DNA of 64,000 bases from Polynucleobacter sp. AM-26B4 (GTDB lineage: Bacteria > Pseudomonadota > Gammaproteobacteria > Burkholderiales > Burkholderiaceae), in the NCBI RefSeq assembly GCF_018882285.1, contig NZ_JACVOT010000001.1, positions 627,916 through 691,915 of the forward strand, in the 5' to 3' direction. Every line of letters begins with the position of its first letter. Position 1 is the stretch's first letter. The position numbers and the translations under genes are program-made. The notes beneath the pieces are model-generated. The model searched no databases, was not told where the DNA came from, and saw only the letters and a list, made by a program, of their open reading frames with translations. Of the stretch, positions 28,382 to 40,471 are shown piece after piece.

Positions 28382-28708
28382 TTACTTTTTTTTTACTACT
28401 TTTTTAGCAGCTTTTTTTGCAGCAGGCTTCTTAGCAGCTACTTTTTTCTTAGCAGCAGGCTTTTTAGCAGCAGCTTTTTTAGCAGCAGGCTTCTTAGCAG
28501 CTACTTTTTTCTTAGCAGCAGGCTTTTTAGCAGCAGCTTTTTTAGCAGCAGGCTTTTTAGCAGCTACTTTTTTAGCAGCAGGCTTCTTAGCAGCAGCTTT
28601 CTTAGCAGCAGGCTTCTTAGCAGCTACTTTTTTAGCAGCTGGTTTCTTTGCAGCTACTTTTTTAGCAGCTGGTTTCTTTGCAGCAGGTTTTTTCTTGGCA
28701 GTTGCCAT
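28382..28708 (-). CDS. Histone H1-like Lys/Ala/Pro-rich nucleoid protein (zero frame)
   Basis: This very basic 108-residue protein is built from five-residue units (KKPAA, KKVAA, KKAAA), about eighteen in a row. It resembles the eukaryotic H1 C-terminal tail and bacterial H1-like DNA-binding proteins (AlgP/BpH1 type), which bind and compact DNA. ATG 28708 follows a perfect AAGGAG; an upstream in-frame ATG at 28723 lacks one. The frame stops at TAA (28382-28384) right after the codons AAA AAA AAG, while the repeat continues in the -1 frame (28272-28381). The gene has its own terminator at 28204. Confidence 0.85.
   Translation of the reverse strand: MATAKKKPAAKKPAAKKVAAKKPAAKKVAAKKPAAKKAAAKKPAAKKVAAKKPAAKKAAAKKPAAKKKVAAKKPAAKKAAAKKPAAKKKVAAKKPAAKKAAKKVVKKK
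28400..28700. repeat. 15-bp tandem repeat array inside the H1-like gene
   Basis: The DNA repeats a 15-bp motif (plus strand GCAGCAGGCTTTTTA-like) encoding KKPAA/KKVAA/KKAAA about eighteen times, with occasional extra Lys codons that break the pattern by 3 bp. Such arrays can change copy number in frame. Confidence 0.85.
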
Positions 28709-29065
28709 ATTAAACTCCTTCACGTGAGAGTGATTTACTAATACTACTGATTAAAGAAACCCGACCACACCAACTTCGTGTGAGCGAGCCATTCATCGGC
28801 GCGCCACTCACTACACGTCGCACGCTAATGAATCTTGGAAAAAAAGCCGTGACCTCTGCAGGTGACGGCTTTTTAAATAAGTCAGAAGAACGTTTAGAAC
28901 TATCAAAAGAAATAGATGACAACTCGCTCTGATGATTCAGAGTTTTCGGTTTTAATCCGTGTTGTTGGCTACTACCTATCAACAGTTTTTTCTCCTAGTG
29001 TTTTTATAACTTTCGTGATAGTACAACTTAAGAGATGCGTTGTCATTAATTATTTTAAAAAAAAT
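28709..29065. other. Non-coding gap between the H1-like gene and nrdB
   Basis: These 357 bp hold the nrdB terminator (28838-28876) and must carry the H1-like promoter, for which I see no convincing -35/-10 pair. A minus-strand open frame across 28710-28982 runs through the terminator and looks accidental. A possible stem GTGAG/CTCAC lies in the H1-like leader. Nothing else is evident. Confidence 0.5.
28838..28876. terminator. Terminator of nrdAB
   Basis: The stem 28841-28855 pairs with 28860-28874, with one G-G mismatch and a CTGC loop. On the minus strand it is followed by seven T. It lies about 190 nt after the nrdB stop and could also act on plus. Confidence 0.8.
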
Positions 29066-30253
29066 TTACTCCCAGTTCAACGCACCACCAGTTTGATATT
29101 CAATAACGCGAGTTTCAAAGAAGTTTCTTTCCTTCTTCAAGTCGATCATTTCGCTCATCCATGGGAATGGATTTTCTTCGTTCGGGAACATTGCTTCAAG
29201 ACCAATTTGCATGCAACGGCGGTTGCAAATGTAGCGCAAGTAACCTTTGAACATTGGCGCGTTCAAGCCTAGAACCCCTCTAGGCATAGTGTCTTCGGCG
29301 TAGCGGTACTCTAACTCAACCGCTTTTTCGAACAAACCGCGCAACTCTTCTTTGAACTCTGGCGTCCACAAATGTGGGTTTTCCAACTTAATCTGGTTGA
29401 TCATGTCGATGCCAAAGTTGCAATGCAATGACTCATCACGCAAGATGTACTGATACTGCTCTGCGGCACCGGTCATCTTATTTTGACGGCCCATCGCCAA
29501 AATTTGCGTAAAACCAACATAGAAGAACAAACCTTCCATGATGCAAGCGAACACAATTAGTGAGCGGAGAAGCTTCTGATCGTTCTCCGGAGTACCTGTT
29601 TTGAATGATGGATCAGTCAAAACATCGATGAATGGGATCAAAAACTCGTCTTTGTCACGAATTGACTTCACTTCATGGTACGCATTGAAGATCTCAGCCT
29701 GGTCTAGACCCAAAGATTCCACAATATATTGGTAGGCATGGGTATGAATCGCCTCTTCAAAAGCCTGACGCAATAAATATTGACGGCATTCTGGGGCAGT
29801 GATCTGGCGATAAGTACCTAAAACGATGTTATTGGCTGCCAATGAGTCAGCTGTCACAAAGAATCCTAGGTTACGCATGATGATGCGGCGCTCGTCTTCA
29901 GTTAGACCATTAGGGTCTTTCCAAAGAGCGATGTCGCGAGTCATATTGATCTCTTGAGGCATCCAGTGGTTTGCGCAACCAGCCAAATACTTCTCCCAAG
30001 CCCATTTATATTTAAATGGCACCAATTGGTTCACATCTGTTGAACCGTTGATGATGCGCTTATCGGCCACGTTCACGCGACGAGCAGCAGCATCTTCTGG
30101 GTCAATCGTTGCTGAAGGAGCTGATGCTGATGACATTGGCATCGGCATTGGGCGGTTTGGCAAAGGACTGTTTTCCGCAGTAACAGATGGGGTCATTACT
30201 GGCGCTGCTTTTGCAACTGGTGTTGCGGCCGTCTCTTCTTCCCAATTCAACAT
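29066..30253 (-). CDS. nrdB: Ribonucleotide reductase class Ia, beta (R2) subunit
   Basis: It holds the di-iron/tyrosyl radical that starts ribonucleotide reduction. The 395-residue protein has a roughly 70-residue Ala/Pro-rich front, then the ferritin-like core with [18 protein letters not shown] and [17 protein letters not shown] supplying Glu/His iron ligands. The C-terminus, normally the tail that docks on R1, reads GGALNWE. The N-terminus begins MLNWEEE, so LNWE occurs at both ends. It follows nrdA by 56 bp and shares its NrdR-controlled promoter. Confidence 0.95.
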   Translation of the reverse strand: MLNWEEETAATPVAKAAPVMTPSVTAENSPLPNRPMPMPMSSASAPSATIDPEDAAARRVNVADKRIINGSTDVNQLVPFKYKWAWEKYLAGCANHWMPQEINMTRDIALWKDPNGLTEDERRIIMRNLGFFVTADSLAANNIVLGTYRQITAPECRQYLLRQAFEEAIHTHAYQYIVESLGLDQAEIFNAYHEVKSIRDKDEFLIPFIDVLTDPSFKTGTPENDQKLLRSLIVFACIMEGLFFYVGFTQILAMGRQNKMTGAAEQYQYILRDESLHCNFGIDMINQIKLENPHLWTPEFKEELRGLFEKAVELEYRYAEDTMPRGVLGLNAPMFKGYLRYICNRRCMQIGLEAMFPNEENPFPWMSEMIDLKKERNFFETRVIEYQTGGALNWE

Positions 30254-30309
30254 AATGTGTTCTCCAAATTCTTTTTAAATTGCATTTTTATAAGCATCAA
30301 CTATACGAC

Positions 30310-33261
<2,952 letters not shown>

Positions 33262-33350
33262 TCGAACTCCCTTTATCTATCTATATATATGTATTAATTG
33301 GGTAAAAAGTCTATTTTTTTGATTTTTTCAACGGCTATTCGCTGTAAAGA

Positions 33351-33398
33351 ACACTACATTTAGTGTTTTTCCTGCGACAACGGTACTAAGTATAGGGT
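33351..33398 (-). promoter_or_regulatory. Tandem NrdR boxes in front of nrdAB
   Basis: Box 1 at 33351-33366, ACACTACATTTAGTGT, matches 14 of 16 positions of the known consensus acaCwAtATaTwGtgt. Box 2 at 33383-33398, GTACTAAGTATAGGGT, matches 11 of 16. The starts are 32 bp apart, about three helical turns, which is the usual NrdR arrangement. Box 2 overlaps the -10 element, consistent with repression by NrdR-dATP/ATP. Confidence 0.85.
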
Positions 33399-33418
33399 AT
33401 TTATGATTATTTTGATAA
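33389..33418 (-). promoter_or_regulatory. Probable nrdAB promoter
   Basis: On the minus strand, -35 TTATCA (33413-33418) and -10 TATACT (33389-33394) are separated by 18 bp. The -10 sits inside the second NrdR box. A stronger-looking TTGACA lies further upstream but has no good -10 partner. The rest of the 302-bp gap 33262-33563 shows no gene. Confidence 0.55.
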
Positions 33419-33563
33419 GGATTTTTTGTCAAAAATACCTATCGAAATCCCTAATCTGAGCCACTTTTTATTGATTTTTTGGCACCGTTTTAGGGCTTTT
33501 TAGAATAAATATTTGGATGGTTAGTACTTACTAACCCAATAAGCTAAGACTTAATTGAAAAGC

Positions 33564-34373
33564 CTAATTTCTGTTTTCAAGACCGTAGGGAAGTTGCCTT
33601 GACGGGATATTGGCATCCTGAGCAAATCTTTGCCATTCAAAGTGAATCCCTGGATCAGTTTTTCGACCAGGAGCCACATCACTGTGACCAGCAAAGGCAG
33701 AAATTGGATGAAATTTTTGCAAAGCGGCGACCAATTCTTTCAGTGCCGTGTACTGGGCTGGACCAAAAGGCACATCATCACTACCCTCTAATTCAATACC
33801 AATTGAAAAATCATTGCAGCGCTCGCGCCCAAAATAATCAGAGACCCCTGCATGCCAAGCACGATTCAAAGTTGATACAAACTGTTGAACATGACCATCG
33901 CGCCGAATTAAAAAATGACTCGACACTTGTCGGTCGGCAATTTCCGCGAAATAAGGATGTGCTTTGGGGTCTAATTTATTTTGAAAAAAATCAGCGATAT
34001 GATTCCCACCAAACTGCCCTGGCGGCAAACTGATGTGATGCATCAACACCAGCTCAACCGGAATCCCTTCAGGTCTCGAATCATAGTTTGGAGATTTGAT
34101 CCACTCTGCTTCACCCCACCAACCTTTGGGATCAATACTGGAACGATGCTCACGAGAGCAATAGGCACCGACTCCTTCACCTTGCGGAAACCTCAAACCA
34201 CAATGAGGACACTGCGCCATATTTTTGGGCTCAACTGATTTGGCTGGAGATGAGGTCTTGGGCGCTGGCTTTGCTTGCGGCTTGGCACTTGATCGATTGT
34301 TTTGAGAAATTTGCGCATAACGCCACCAAATGATCAAACCCGTGAGGATCAAGGTGAAGAGTAACCATTTCAT
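33564..34373 (-). CDS. ampD: AmpD N-acetyl-anhydromuramyl-L-alanine amidase fused to a PP0621-like membrane/zinc domain
   Basis: Residues 1-17 are a membrane helix. A basic Pro/Ala linker follows, then a small CxxC...CxxxH zinc-type module (Cys55, Cys58, Cys72, His76), as in the short PP0621-family proteins. From about residue 85 the protein is AmpD, which cleaves anhydro-muropeptides in wall recycling: LMHHISLPPG (zinc His), RAWHAGVS, IGIELEG, and GHSDVAPGRKTDPG with His230 and Asp240. AmpD alone is about 185 residues; this protein has 269. ATG overlaps the upstream CcsA-like stop as ATGA. Confidence 0.88.
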   Translation of the reverse strand: MKWLLFTLILTGLIIWWRYAQISQNNRSSAKPQAKPAPKTSSPAKSVEPKNMAQCPHCGLRFPQGEGVGAYCSREHRSSIDPKGWWGEAEWIKSPNYDSRPEGIPVELVLMHHISLPPGQFGGNHIADFFQNKLDPKAHPYFAEIADRQVSSHFLIRRDGHVQQFVSTLNRAWHAGVSDYFGRERCNDFSIGIELEGSDDVPFGPAQYTALKELVAALQKFHPISAFAGHSDVAPGRKTDPGIHFEWQRFAQDANIPSRQLPYGLENRN

Positions 34374-35227
34374 CGTTGGATCAATACCTCTAAAACGAAA
34401 CGACTACCTACATAAGCCATCAATAAAACTCCAAAAGATCCCAGCACCCAACGAACGGCTGTTAAACCTCGCAAGCCAACACGCCAGCGTGCGATCAACA
34501 ATCCGGCAAACATCACCCAAGATAAGAATCCAAAAATTGTTTTGTGATCCCAAAACAAAGCGCGCCCAAACAATGCTTGGCTGAAAAACAATCCAGAGAA
34601 CACAGTCAAAGTTAACAAAGCAAATCCAACCGTGATGATTCTAAAAAGAATGCTTTCCATGCTCATCAATGGTGGCAAACGATTACCCCATTTAGCAAAA
34701 AAACTATTTGCTTTGTCATGAGTTGGCATGTGCAAATGACGATCTTGCCAATGCATCAAAATGGCATGAAGCGCAGCAAGGCTCAATAAACCATAGGCCA
34801 CATTCGCCACAATGAAATGAGCTCTGAACCATGGATCATCAATGGAGCGAGCTGATAGAACTGATCCAGAAAAAATGATCGGCAAGATGGCTGTGACACA
34901 GGCCGCCAACAAAATGATTGCTCTCAAGCCCTTGATTGGTAAATACCAACTTTCAAACCAAAAAAATGTGACACCAATCCAAGCCATGGTTGATAGGGCT
35001 TGGGCAAAACCAAAAATGAAACCTTGCTGAGTAAAGATAGATTCATGCAAGGTGACGCCATGCAAAAGAATGATCGGCAACAAAAGCCATTGGGATAGAC
35101 TCGACACCACTGGAGAGTCTTGATTCTTTTCAGAATTTTGCGAGTAAACCCTGATTTCTCGTAAAAAAAACAAGAAATATAAAGCGCTGGGTATCCATGC
35201 GAAGCTGGGGTGACCTAAAATGTTCAT
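34370..35227 (-). CDS. CcsA/YpjD-like inner-membrane protein
   Basis: This 285-residue protein with about eight membrane helices resembles the cytochrome c assembly protein family (CcsA/CcmC/HemX type, PF01578), for example FWFESWYLPIKG, HFIVANVAYGLLSLAALHAIL and WDHKTIFGFLSWVMFAGLL. In betaproteobacteria this YpjD-like gene commonly stands next to ffh. The role is uncertain, probably haem handling or membrane protein assembly. Its start is only 20 bp from the divergent ffh start; it overlaps the ampD fusion by 4 bp. Confidence 0.8.
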   Translation of the reverse strand: MNILGHPSFAWIPSALYFLFFLREIRVYSQNSEKNQDSPVVSSLSQWLLLPIILLHGVTLHESIFTQQGFIFGFAQALSTMAWIGVTFFWFESWYLPIKGLRAIILLAACVTAILPIIFSGSVLSARSIDDPWFRAHFIVANVAYGLLSLAALHAILMHWQDRHLHMPTHDKANSFFAKWGNRLPPLMSMESILFRIITVGFALLTLTVFSGLFFSQALFGRALFWDHKTIFGFLSWVMFAGLLIARWRVGLRGLTAVRWVLGSFGVLLMAYVGSRFVLEVLIQR

Positions 35228-35247
35228 ATCTACAGTTTAATGCTCAT

Positions 35248-36612
35248 ATGTTTCAAAATCTAACAGATCGTTTAAGTCGTGTGGTTAAAACCATGCGAGG
35301 TCAGGCCAGACTGACCGAAGAAAATACCGCCGAAATGCTTCGCGAGGTACGTTTAGCCCTATTAGAGGCTGACGTTGCACTCCCCGTTGTCAAAGAACTC
35401 ATCAATAACATCAAACAAAAAGCTCTTGGAGTTGAGGTTCTTGATAGTTTAAGCCCTGGTCAAGCATTGGTGGGTGTTGTTCAAAAAGAACTCACCGCGA
35501 TCATGGGCAATCCAAGCGCGGGTCGACTCAACTTAGCAGCTCAACCACCGGCCATTATTTTGATGGCAGGTCTTCAAGGTGCGGGTAAAACAACTTCTGT
35601 TGGCAAATTAGCTAAATGGTTAAAAGACACACAGAAGAAAAAAGTATTGACCGTGTCTTGCGACGTTTACCGTCCAGCCGCCATCAAACAATTACAAATG
35701 GTCAGCGAGCAAGCTGGCACAGATTTCTTTCCTAGCGATGAAAACCAAAAGCCCAAAGACATTGCGCGCGATGCCTTGGATTGGGCCAAACGCCACTATC
35801 ACGATGTATTGATTGTGGATACGGCAGGCCGCCTGGGTATTGATGAAATGATGATGCAAGAAATCAGTTCCTTGCATCAAATCTTGAACCCAATCGAAAC
35901 ACTCTTTGTGGTCGACGCGATGTTGGGTCAAGATGCTGTCAACACAGCAAAAGCATTCAATGAAGCACTGCCATTAACCGGTGTGATTTTGACCAAGCTA
36001 GATGGTGATGCACGAGGTGGTGCAGCGCTCTCAGTTCAACATATCACCGGCGTTCCAATTAAGTTTGCAGGTGTTGCTGAAAAGCTGGATGGTCTTGAAC
36101 CATTTGATGCGGACCGAATGGCCAGCCGCATTTTGGGCATGGGCGACATTCTGGCATTGGTTGAACAAGCACAAAAGAATGTTGATTTCGACCAAGCTCA
36201 AAAATTAGCTGACAAAGTTAAAAAAGGTGGCTTTGATTTAAATGATTTCCGCATGCAAATCACGCAAATGCGCCAAATGGGTGGTTTAGGTAGCATGATT
36301 GATAAATTACCGGCAAAGTTTGCTCAAGCAGCCGCCAAGCAGGACATGAGTGTTGCTGATAAACAAGTGGCGCGCACACAAGGCATCATCGACAGCATGA
36401 CGCCAGCAGAAAGAAGAAAACCTGAACTTCTTAAAGCAAGTAGAAAACGTCGTATTGCTGCTGGTGCAGGAGTTCAAGTACAAGAAGTGAATCGTGTCTT
36501 GGCTCAATTTGAACAAATGCAATCTATGATGAAACAATTCAAAGGCGGCAAGATGGCAAAGATGCTCGGTGGCATGGCAGCCAAGGGCATGGGGAATATG
36601 TTCAAGCGTTAA
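35248..36612 (+). CDS. ffh: Signal recognition particle protein Ffh
   Basis: This SRP54 GTPase brings nascent membrane proteins to the translocon together with 4.5S RNA. The 454-residue protein has an N domain, the G domain with MAGLQGAGKTTSVGKLA, DTAGRLGIDE and TKLDGDARGGAA, and a Met-rich M domain with MRQMGGLGSMIDKLP and a GGMAAKGMGNMFKR end. ATG 35248 (MFQNLTDRL) fits the family; a 17-residue upstream extension would overlap the divergent gene. Confidence 0.96.
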   Translation: MFQNLTDRLSRVVKTMRGQARLTEENTAEMLREVRLALLEADVALPVVKELINNIKQKALGVEVLDSLSPGQALVGVVQKELTAIMGNPSAGRLNLAAQPPAIILMAGLQGAGKTTSVGKLAKWLKDTQKKKVLTVSCDVYRPAAIKQLQMVSEQAGTDFFPSDENQKPKDIARDALDWAKRHYHDVLIVDTAGRLGIDEMMMQEISSLHQILNPIETLFVVDAMLGQDAVNTAKAFNEALPLTGVILTKLDGDARGGAALSVQHITGVPIKFAGVAEKLDGLEPFDADRMASRILGMGDILALVEQAQKNVDFDQAQKLADKVKKGGFDLNDFRMQITQMRQMGGLGSMIDKLPAKFAQAAAKQDMSVADKQVARTQGIIDSMTPAERRKPELLKASRKRRIAAGAGVQVQEVNRVLAQFEQMQSMMKQFKGGKMAKMLGGMAAKGMGNMFKR

Positions 36613-36616
36613 ATAT

Positions 36617-36638
36617 TTTTCACTTAATTTTCACTTAA
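36617..36638. repeat. Perfect 11-bp tandem duplication after ffh
   Basis: TTTTCACTTAA occurs twice without a gap (36617-36627 and 36628-36638), a few bases past the ffh stop codon. Confidence 0.9.
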
Positions 36639-36646
36639 ACATTCAA

Positions 36647-36678
36647 ACAAAAAGCCAGATCAATGATCTGGCTTTTTT
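36647..36678. terminator. Bidirectional terminator between ffh and proS
   Basis: Stem GCCAGAT / ATCTGGC with a CAATG loop is flanked by A5 on the left and T6 on the right. It can serve ffh (plus) and proS (minus), whose 3' ends face each other. Confidence 0.9.
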
Positions 36679-36708
36679 GTGGGCCTTACTTTTGATTTGA
36701 ACGAATCC

Positions 36709-38442
36709 TCAAGATGCTAATTGAGCTTTCACTAAATCAGTCACTTTTTTAGCGACATCACCTACTGGTATCACTGATGCTTCAGCATCGGTGCGAGCTT
36801 GAAACTCCAACTGACCTTCCTTCAAACCACGCTCACCAATCACCACACGGTATGGCACGCCGATCAATTCCCAATCTGCAAACATCGCACCAGGACGCTC
36901 GCCGCGATCATCCAAAATTACCTCGATGCCTGCAGACATTAAGTCTTGGTAGAGTTTGTCAGCAGCTTCGCGAACCATGTCAGAACGGTCATAACCCATT
37001 GGGCATAAAACCACCTGGAACGGTGCAATCGATACTGGCCACATGATGCCGCGATCATCAAAACGTTGCTCAATCGCAGCGCCCAATAAACGAGTCACAC
37101 CAATGCCATAACAACCCATCACCATTGGTTGAGACTGACCTTTTTCATCTAAATAAACAGCATTCATCGACTCTGAATAACGGGTACCTAGCTGAAACAC
37201 ATGGCCCACTTCAATACCACGACAAATTTCTAGAACACCCTTACCATCTGGTGATGAATCACCAGCAATCACATTGCGCAAATCAGCGACGATTGGCTCA
37301 GGTAAATCACGACCCCAATTAACACCTGTTAAATGGTGGCCTTCTTGATTAGCACCGCAAATGAAATCGCTCATATTGGCAACTGTTCTATCGGCCACAA
37401 TCGTCAATGGCTTGTTTGTTTTCACTGGGCCTAAATAGCCAGGAGGAGTACCAAAATACTCAATGATCTCTGCTTCTGTGGCAAAACGGAAGTCAGTTAA
37501 GCCTGGCACTTTGCTTGCTTTGATTTCATTTAATTCATGATCGCCACGAATCAATAATAAAAATAGCTTCGCACCCTCTTCTTGATCAACCGCCAAGACA
37601 ATTGACTTAACTGTTTTCTCAATCGAACACTTTAAGAATTGCGCCACCTCTTCACACTTCACCTGACCAGGTGTCGGTGTTAAGGCCATCGCTTGAGAGG
37701 CAGCGCCTCTGCTTGCAATCAATGAAAGCGCTTCAGCAGTTTCAATATTTGCGGCATAGTCAGAGCTTGGGCAGTATGCAATGGCATCCTCTCCCGTATC
37801 TGCGATCACGTGGAACTCTTGACTACCAGTTCCTCCAATAGCACCGTTATCTGCATTAACGGCTCTGAAGTTCAGTCCTAAGCGCTGGAAAATGCGGGTA
37901 TAGGCATCGAACATCTTGGCGTAAGACACTTTCATACCTTCGACATCTCTGTCAAAAGAATAAGCGTCTTTCATGCTGAACTCACGGCCGCGCATGATGC
38001 CAAAGCGTGGACGGCGCTCATCTCTAAATTTTGTTTGAATTTGATAAAAATTGACGGGTAATTGCTTGTAACTCTTGATTTCATGACGAGCAATGTCAGT
38101 CACCACTTCCTCAGACGTTGGCTGAATCAAAAAGTCGCGATCATGACGGTCTTTGATGCGCAATAACTCTGGGCCCATCTTGTCCCAACGACCTGTTTCT
38201 TGCCATAGTTCAGCTGGCTGAACAACTGGCATTAAAAGCTCAACGGCTCCAGCCTTATCCATCTCTTCACGGATGATGCCCTCGACCTTCCTAATAACCT
38301 TAAGACCCATGGGCATATAGTTGTAGATGCCGGCGCCCAGCTTTCGTATCAAGCCAGCACGCATCATGAGCTTGTGGGAAACGATTTCCGCATCGGCTGG
38401 GGCTTCTTTTAAGGTACGGATAAAAAATTGACTGGCTTTCAT
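36709..38442 (-). CDS. proS: Prolyl-tRNA synthetase (bacterial type with editing domain)
   Basis: This class II synthetase charges tRNA-Pro. The 577-residue protein has motif 1 around [19 protein letters not shown], motif 2 [27 protein letters not shown], the INS editing domain (about 225-410), and motif 3 [18 protein letters not shown]. An anticodon-binding domain closes the protein. The ATG is divergent from rppH with an 84-bp shared gap. Confidence 0.97.
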   Translation of the reverse strand: MKASQFFIRTLKEAPADAEIVSHKLMMRAGLIRKLGAGIYNYMPMGLKVIRKVEGIIREEMDKAGAVELLMPVVQPAELWQETGRWDKMGPELLRIKDRHDRDFLIQPTSEEVVTDIARHEIKSYKQLPVNFYQIQTKFRDERRPRFGIMRGREFSMKDAYSFDRDVEGMKVSYAKMFDAYTRIFQRLGLNFRAVNADNGAIGGTGSQEFHVIADTGEDAIAYCPSSDYAANIETAEALSLIASRGAASQAMALTPTPGQVKCEEVAQFLKCSIEKTVKSIVLAVDQEEGAKLFLLLIRGDHELNEIKASKVPGLTDFRFATEAEIIEYFGTPPGYLGPVKTNKPLTIVADRTVANMSDFICGANQEGHHLTGVNWGRDLPEPIVADLRNVIAGDSSPDGKGVLEICRGIEVGHVFQLGTRYSESMNAVYLDEKGQSQPMVMGCYGIGVTRLLGAAIEQRFDDRGIMWPVSIAPFQVVLCPMGYDRSDMVREAADKLYQDLMSAGIEVILDDRGERPGAMFADWELIGVPYRVVIGERGLKEGQLEFQARTDAEASVIPVGDVAKKVTDLVKAQLAS

Positions 38443-38478
38443 GGTTCACTTTATAAAATAATGGATAGGCTATATAGC

Positions 38479-38497
38479 TATAATCAATTTATTGATT
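38479..38497 (+). promoter_or_regulatory. Possible rppH -10 box and overlapping palindrome
   Basis: A consensus TATAAT lies at 38479-38484 in the proS/rppH gap, overlapped by a perfect 16-bp palindrome, AATCAATTTATTGATT (38482-38497). No good -35 is seen, so both the promoter and any operator role are tentative. Confidence 0.35.
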
Positions 38498-38526
38498 TTA
38501 AAGGATTAAAGGATTAAGGCACGAAT

Positions 38527-39117
38527 ATGCTCGACAGAGAAGGGTACAGACCCAACGTCGGCATCGTTCTACTCAATCAACGCAACGAAGTATTTTGGGG
38601 GAAACGTGTTGGCCAGCACTCTTGGCAGTTCCCGCAAGGTGGTATCCAACACGGTGAAAACCCAGAGCAGGCAATGTATCGCGAGTTGCATGAGGAGATC
38701 GGTCTAGAGCCGCAACACGTCCAAATTATTGGACGAACCCGTGAATGGCTACGTTATGACGTGCCACAGGAGTTCTTGCGTCGTCCATCAGCAGCAAATA
38801 CTGCCCGTCGCTCAACACGCCAAGCTTACCGTGGCCAAAAGCAAATTTGGTTCCTTTTACGCATGGTGGGTCGTGACAGCGATGTTTGTTTGCGAGCCAC
38901 AGACCACCCAGAATTTGATGCCTGGCGCTGGAGTCCTTATTGGATTCCGTTGGATGTGGTGATTGATTTCAAACGTGAAGTATATGAATTGGCCTTATCT
39001 GAGTTGGCCAGGTATATCTCCCGCGGACCTCGCATGATGATGATGCCTTGGGGTTCACCGTTAGACTTTTGTAAAACCTCTCATCATGAGATCAAAAAAG
39101 ATTCGGAGCCTTCTTGA
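38527..39117 (+). CDS. rppH: RNA pyrophosphohydrolase
   Basis: This Nudix enzyme removes pyrophosphate from mRNA 5' ends and so triggers RNase E decay. The 196-residue protein has [36 protein letters not shown], and the Nudix box [20 protein letters not shown]. It is somewhat longer than E. coli RppH, with a C-terminal tail ending [11 protein letters not shown]. Its TGA overlaps the next start as TTGA. Confidence 0.95.
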   Translation: MLDREGYRPNVGIVLLNQRNEVFWGKRVGQHSWQFPQGGIQHGENPEQAMYRELHEEIGLEPQHVQIIGRTREWLRYDVPQEFLRRPSAANTARRSTRQAYRGQKQIWFLLRMVGRDSDVCLRATDHPEFDAWRWSPYWIPLDVVIDFKREVYELALSELARYISRGPRMMMMPWGSPLDFCKTSHHEIKKDSEPS

Positions 39118-39632
39118 AAATCACATTCTTTTTTAAGACATTTTTTATCTTTTTAGCTCTGGCAAGTTCATTATCTTTTGCACAATATAGAACACTAGAT
39201 CCAGCTGATGAGGATGATTTTGATGCCCCGCGCTTTTGGCAAGAGATAGAGGTTAAGATTCCAGCTACTCCACCAACCACAGACTTAAAACCATTTTATG
39301 TTTCAACAGCCACTCAACTTCAATTTTCATTGGATGCGCAATCAATCAATATTGGCAAGGATGGAGTGATTCGCTATGTTGTTGTCATCACTTCATCCAG
39401 TGGCGCCCAACAAGTTAGTTACGAAGGAATTCGTTGTGAAAAATATGAGTGGCGCCTGTATGCCACGATGCTATCGGACGGTAAGTGGAGTAAATCTGCC
39501 AACAGTCGTTGGCAAGGCATTAGAAATACAAGCTACAACTCGTATCATGCTGCTCTGGTTAAAGATGCCTTTTGTGAAAGCGTGATTCCACGCAGAAGCG
39601 TAAAAGAAATCATTCCTTTGCTAAAACCTTAA
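39114..39632 (+). CDS. CNP1-like family secreted protein
   Basis: This 172-residue protein has a clear signal peptide ([19 protein letters not shown], cut about after residue 23). Its body matches the betaproteobacterial CNP1-like family: [54 protein letters not shown], and SRWQGI. The function is unknown. The only usable start is TTG at 39114, overlapping the rppH stop; the next in-frame Met is far downstream. It is convergent with proB; its stop codon lies inside the palindrome CTTAAGCTTAAG. Confidence 0.8.
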   Translation: MKITFFFKTFFIFLALASSLSFAQYRTLDPADEDDFDAPRFWQEIEVKIPATPPTTDLKPFYVSTATQLQFSLDAQSINIGKDGVIRYVVVITSSSGAQQVSYEGIRCEKYEWRLYATMLSDGKWSKSANSRWQGIRNTSYNSYHAALVKDAFCESVIPRRSVKEIIPLLKP

Positions 39633-39655
39633 GCTTAAGATTTATTTAGACTTGC

Positions 39656-40447
39656 TCACTTCTTAGCTGTGAGCTGAGAGCCGATAGGCTCACCTTTAGC
39701 CAGACGAACCAAGACATTGTCTTCAAGACCAGACGCAATCACAGTGTCAGCACCTGACTGAGCAGCAACCTTTGCTGCCAATACTTTTGTGAGCATGCCG
39801 CCTTTACCAATATCACTGCCTGCACCACCAGCCATTTTTTCTAAAGCAGGGTCACCAGCTTGTGCTTCTTGAATCAAATGTGCATTTGAATCGCTGCGTG
39901 GATCAGCGCTGAATAAGCCACCTTGATCAGTCAAAATAATCAAAGCATCCGCTTCAATCAAATTGGTAACCAAAGCACCTAAAGTATCGTTGTCACCAAA
40001 CTTGATTTCATCAGTGACCACAGTGTCGTTTTCATTGATGATAGGCACAACGCCATGCTTTAGAAGAGTCAATAAAGTCATGCGTGCATTTTGATTTCTT
40101 TGCTCATCTGCCAAGTCAGCATTGGTGAGTAACACTTGTGCCGTTCTAATGCCATATTGAGCAAAACAAGTTTCATAAACTTGCACCAAGCCCATTTGAC
40201 CAACAGCAGCAGCAGCTTGTAATTCATGAATATCGGTAGGACGCTTGGTCCAATTCAAGCGCTGCATGCCCTCTGCAATCGCACCCGAACTGACCATCAC
40301 TACTTGCTTGCCCATTGTGCGCAATTCAGCCATTTGAGCGGCCCAACGACCAATCGCCGCATGATCAAGCCCCTGACCACGATTGGTCACGAGTGTTGAA
40401 CCTACTTTGATCACGATGCAATTTGCATCTTGTATTGCTTTGCTCAC
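39656..40447 (-). CDS. proB: Glutamate 5-kinase without PUA domain
   Basis: It catalyses the first step of proline synthesis. The 263-residue protein covers the whole amino-acid kinase domain: [65 protein letters not shown], and [15 protein letters not shown]. It stops at [12 protein letters not shown], where most ProB proteins continue into a linker and PUA domain (E. coli 367 residues). The convergent CNP1-like gene ends 23 bp away, so no lost PUA piece is left here. Confidence 0.93.
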   Translation of the reverse strand: MSKAIQDANCIVIKVGSTLVTNRGQGLDHAAIGRWAAQMAELRTMGKQVVMVSSGAIAEGMQRLNWTKRPTDIHELQAAAAVGQMGLVQVYETCFAQYGIRTAQVLLTNADLADEQRNQNARMTLLTLLKHGVVPIINENDTVVTDEIKFGDNDTLGALVTNLIEADALIILTDQGGLFSADPRSDSNAHLIQEAQAGDPALEKMAGGAGSDIGKGGMLTKVLAAKVAAQSGADTVIASGLEDNVLVRLAKGEPIGSQLTAKK

Positions 40448-40471
40448 CAGGCACTCCTTGAATACATTTAT

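Noticed and set aside
28710..28982. 90-codon minus-strand open frame between nrdB and the H1-like gene
   Set aside because: It starts with TTG, runs straight through the nrdAB terminator, ends at the H1-like leader, and resembles no family I recognise.
39628..39639. Perfect palindrome CTTAAGCTTAAG at the CNP1-like stop
   Set aside because: It is a 12-bp match in AT-rich DNA without a T run; it is likely chance or a weak end signal.
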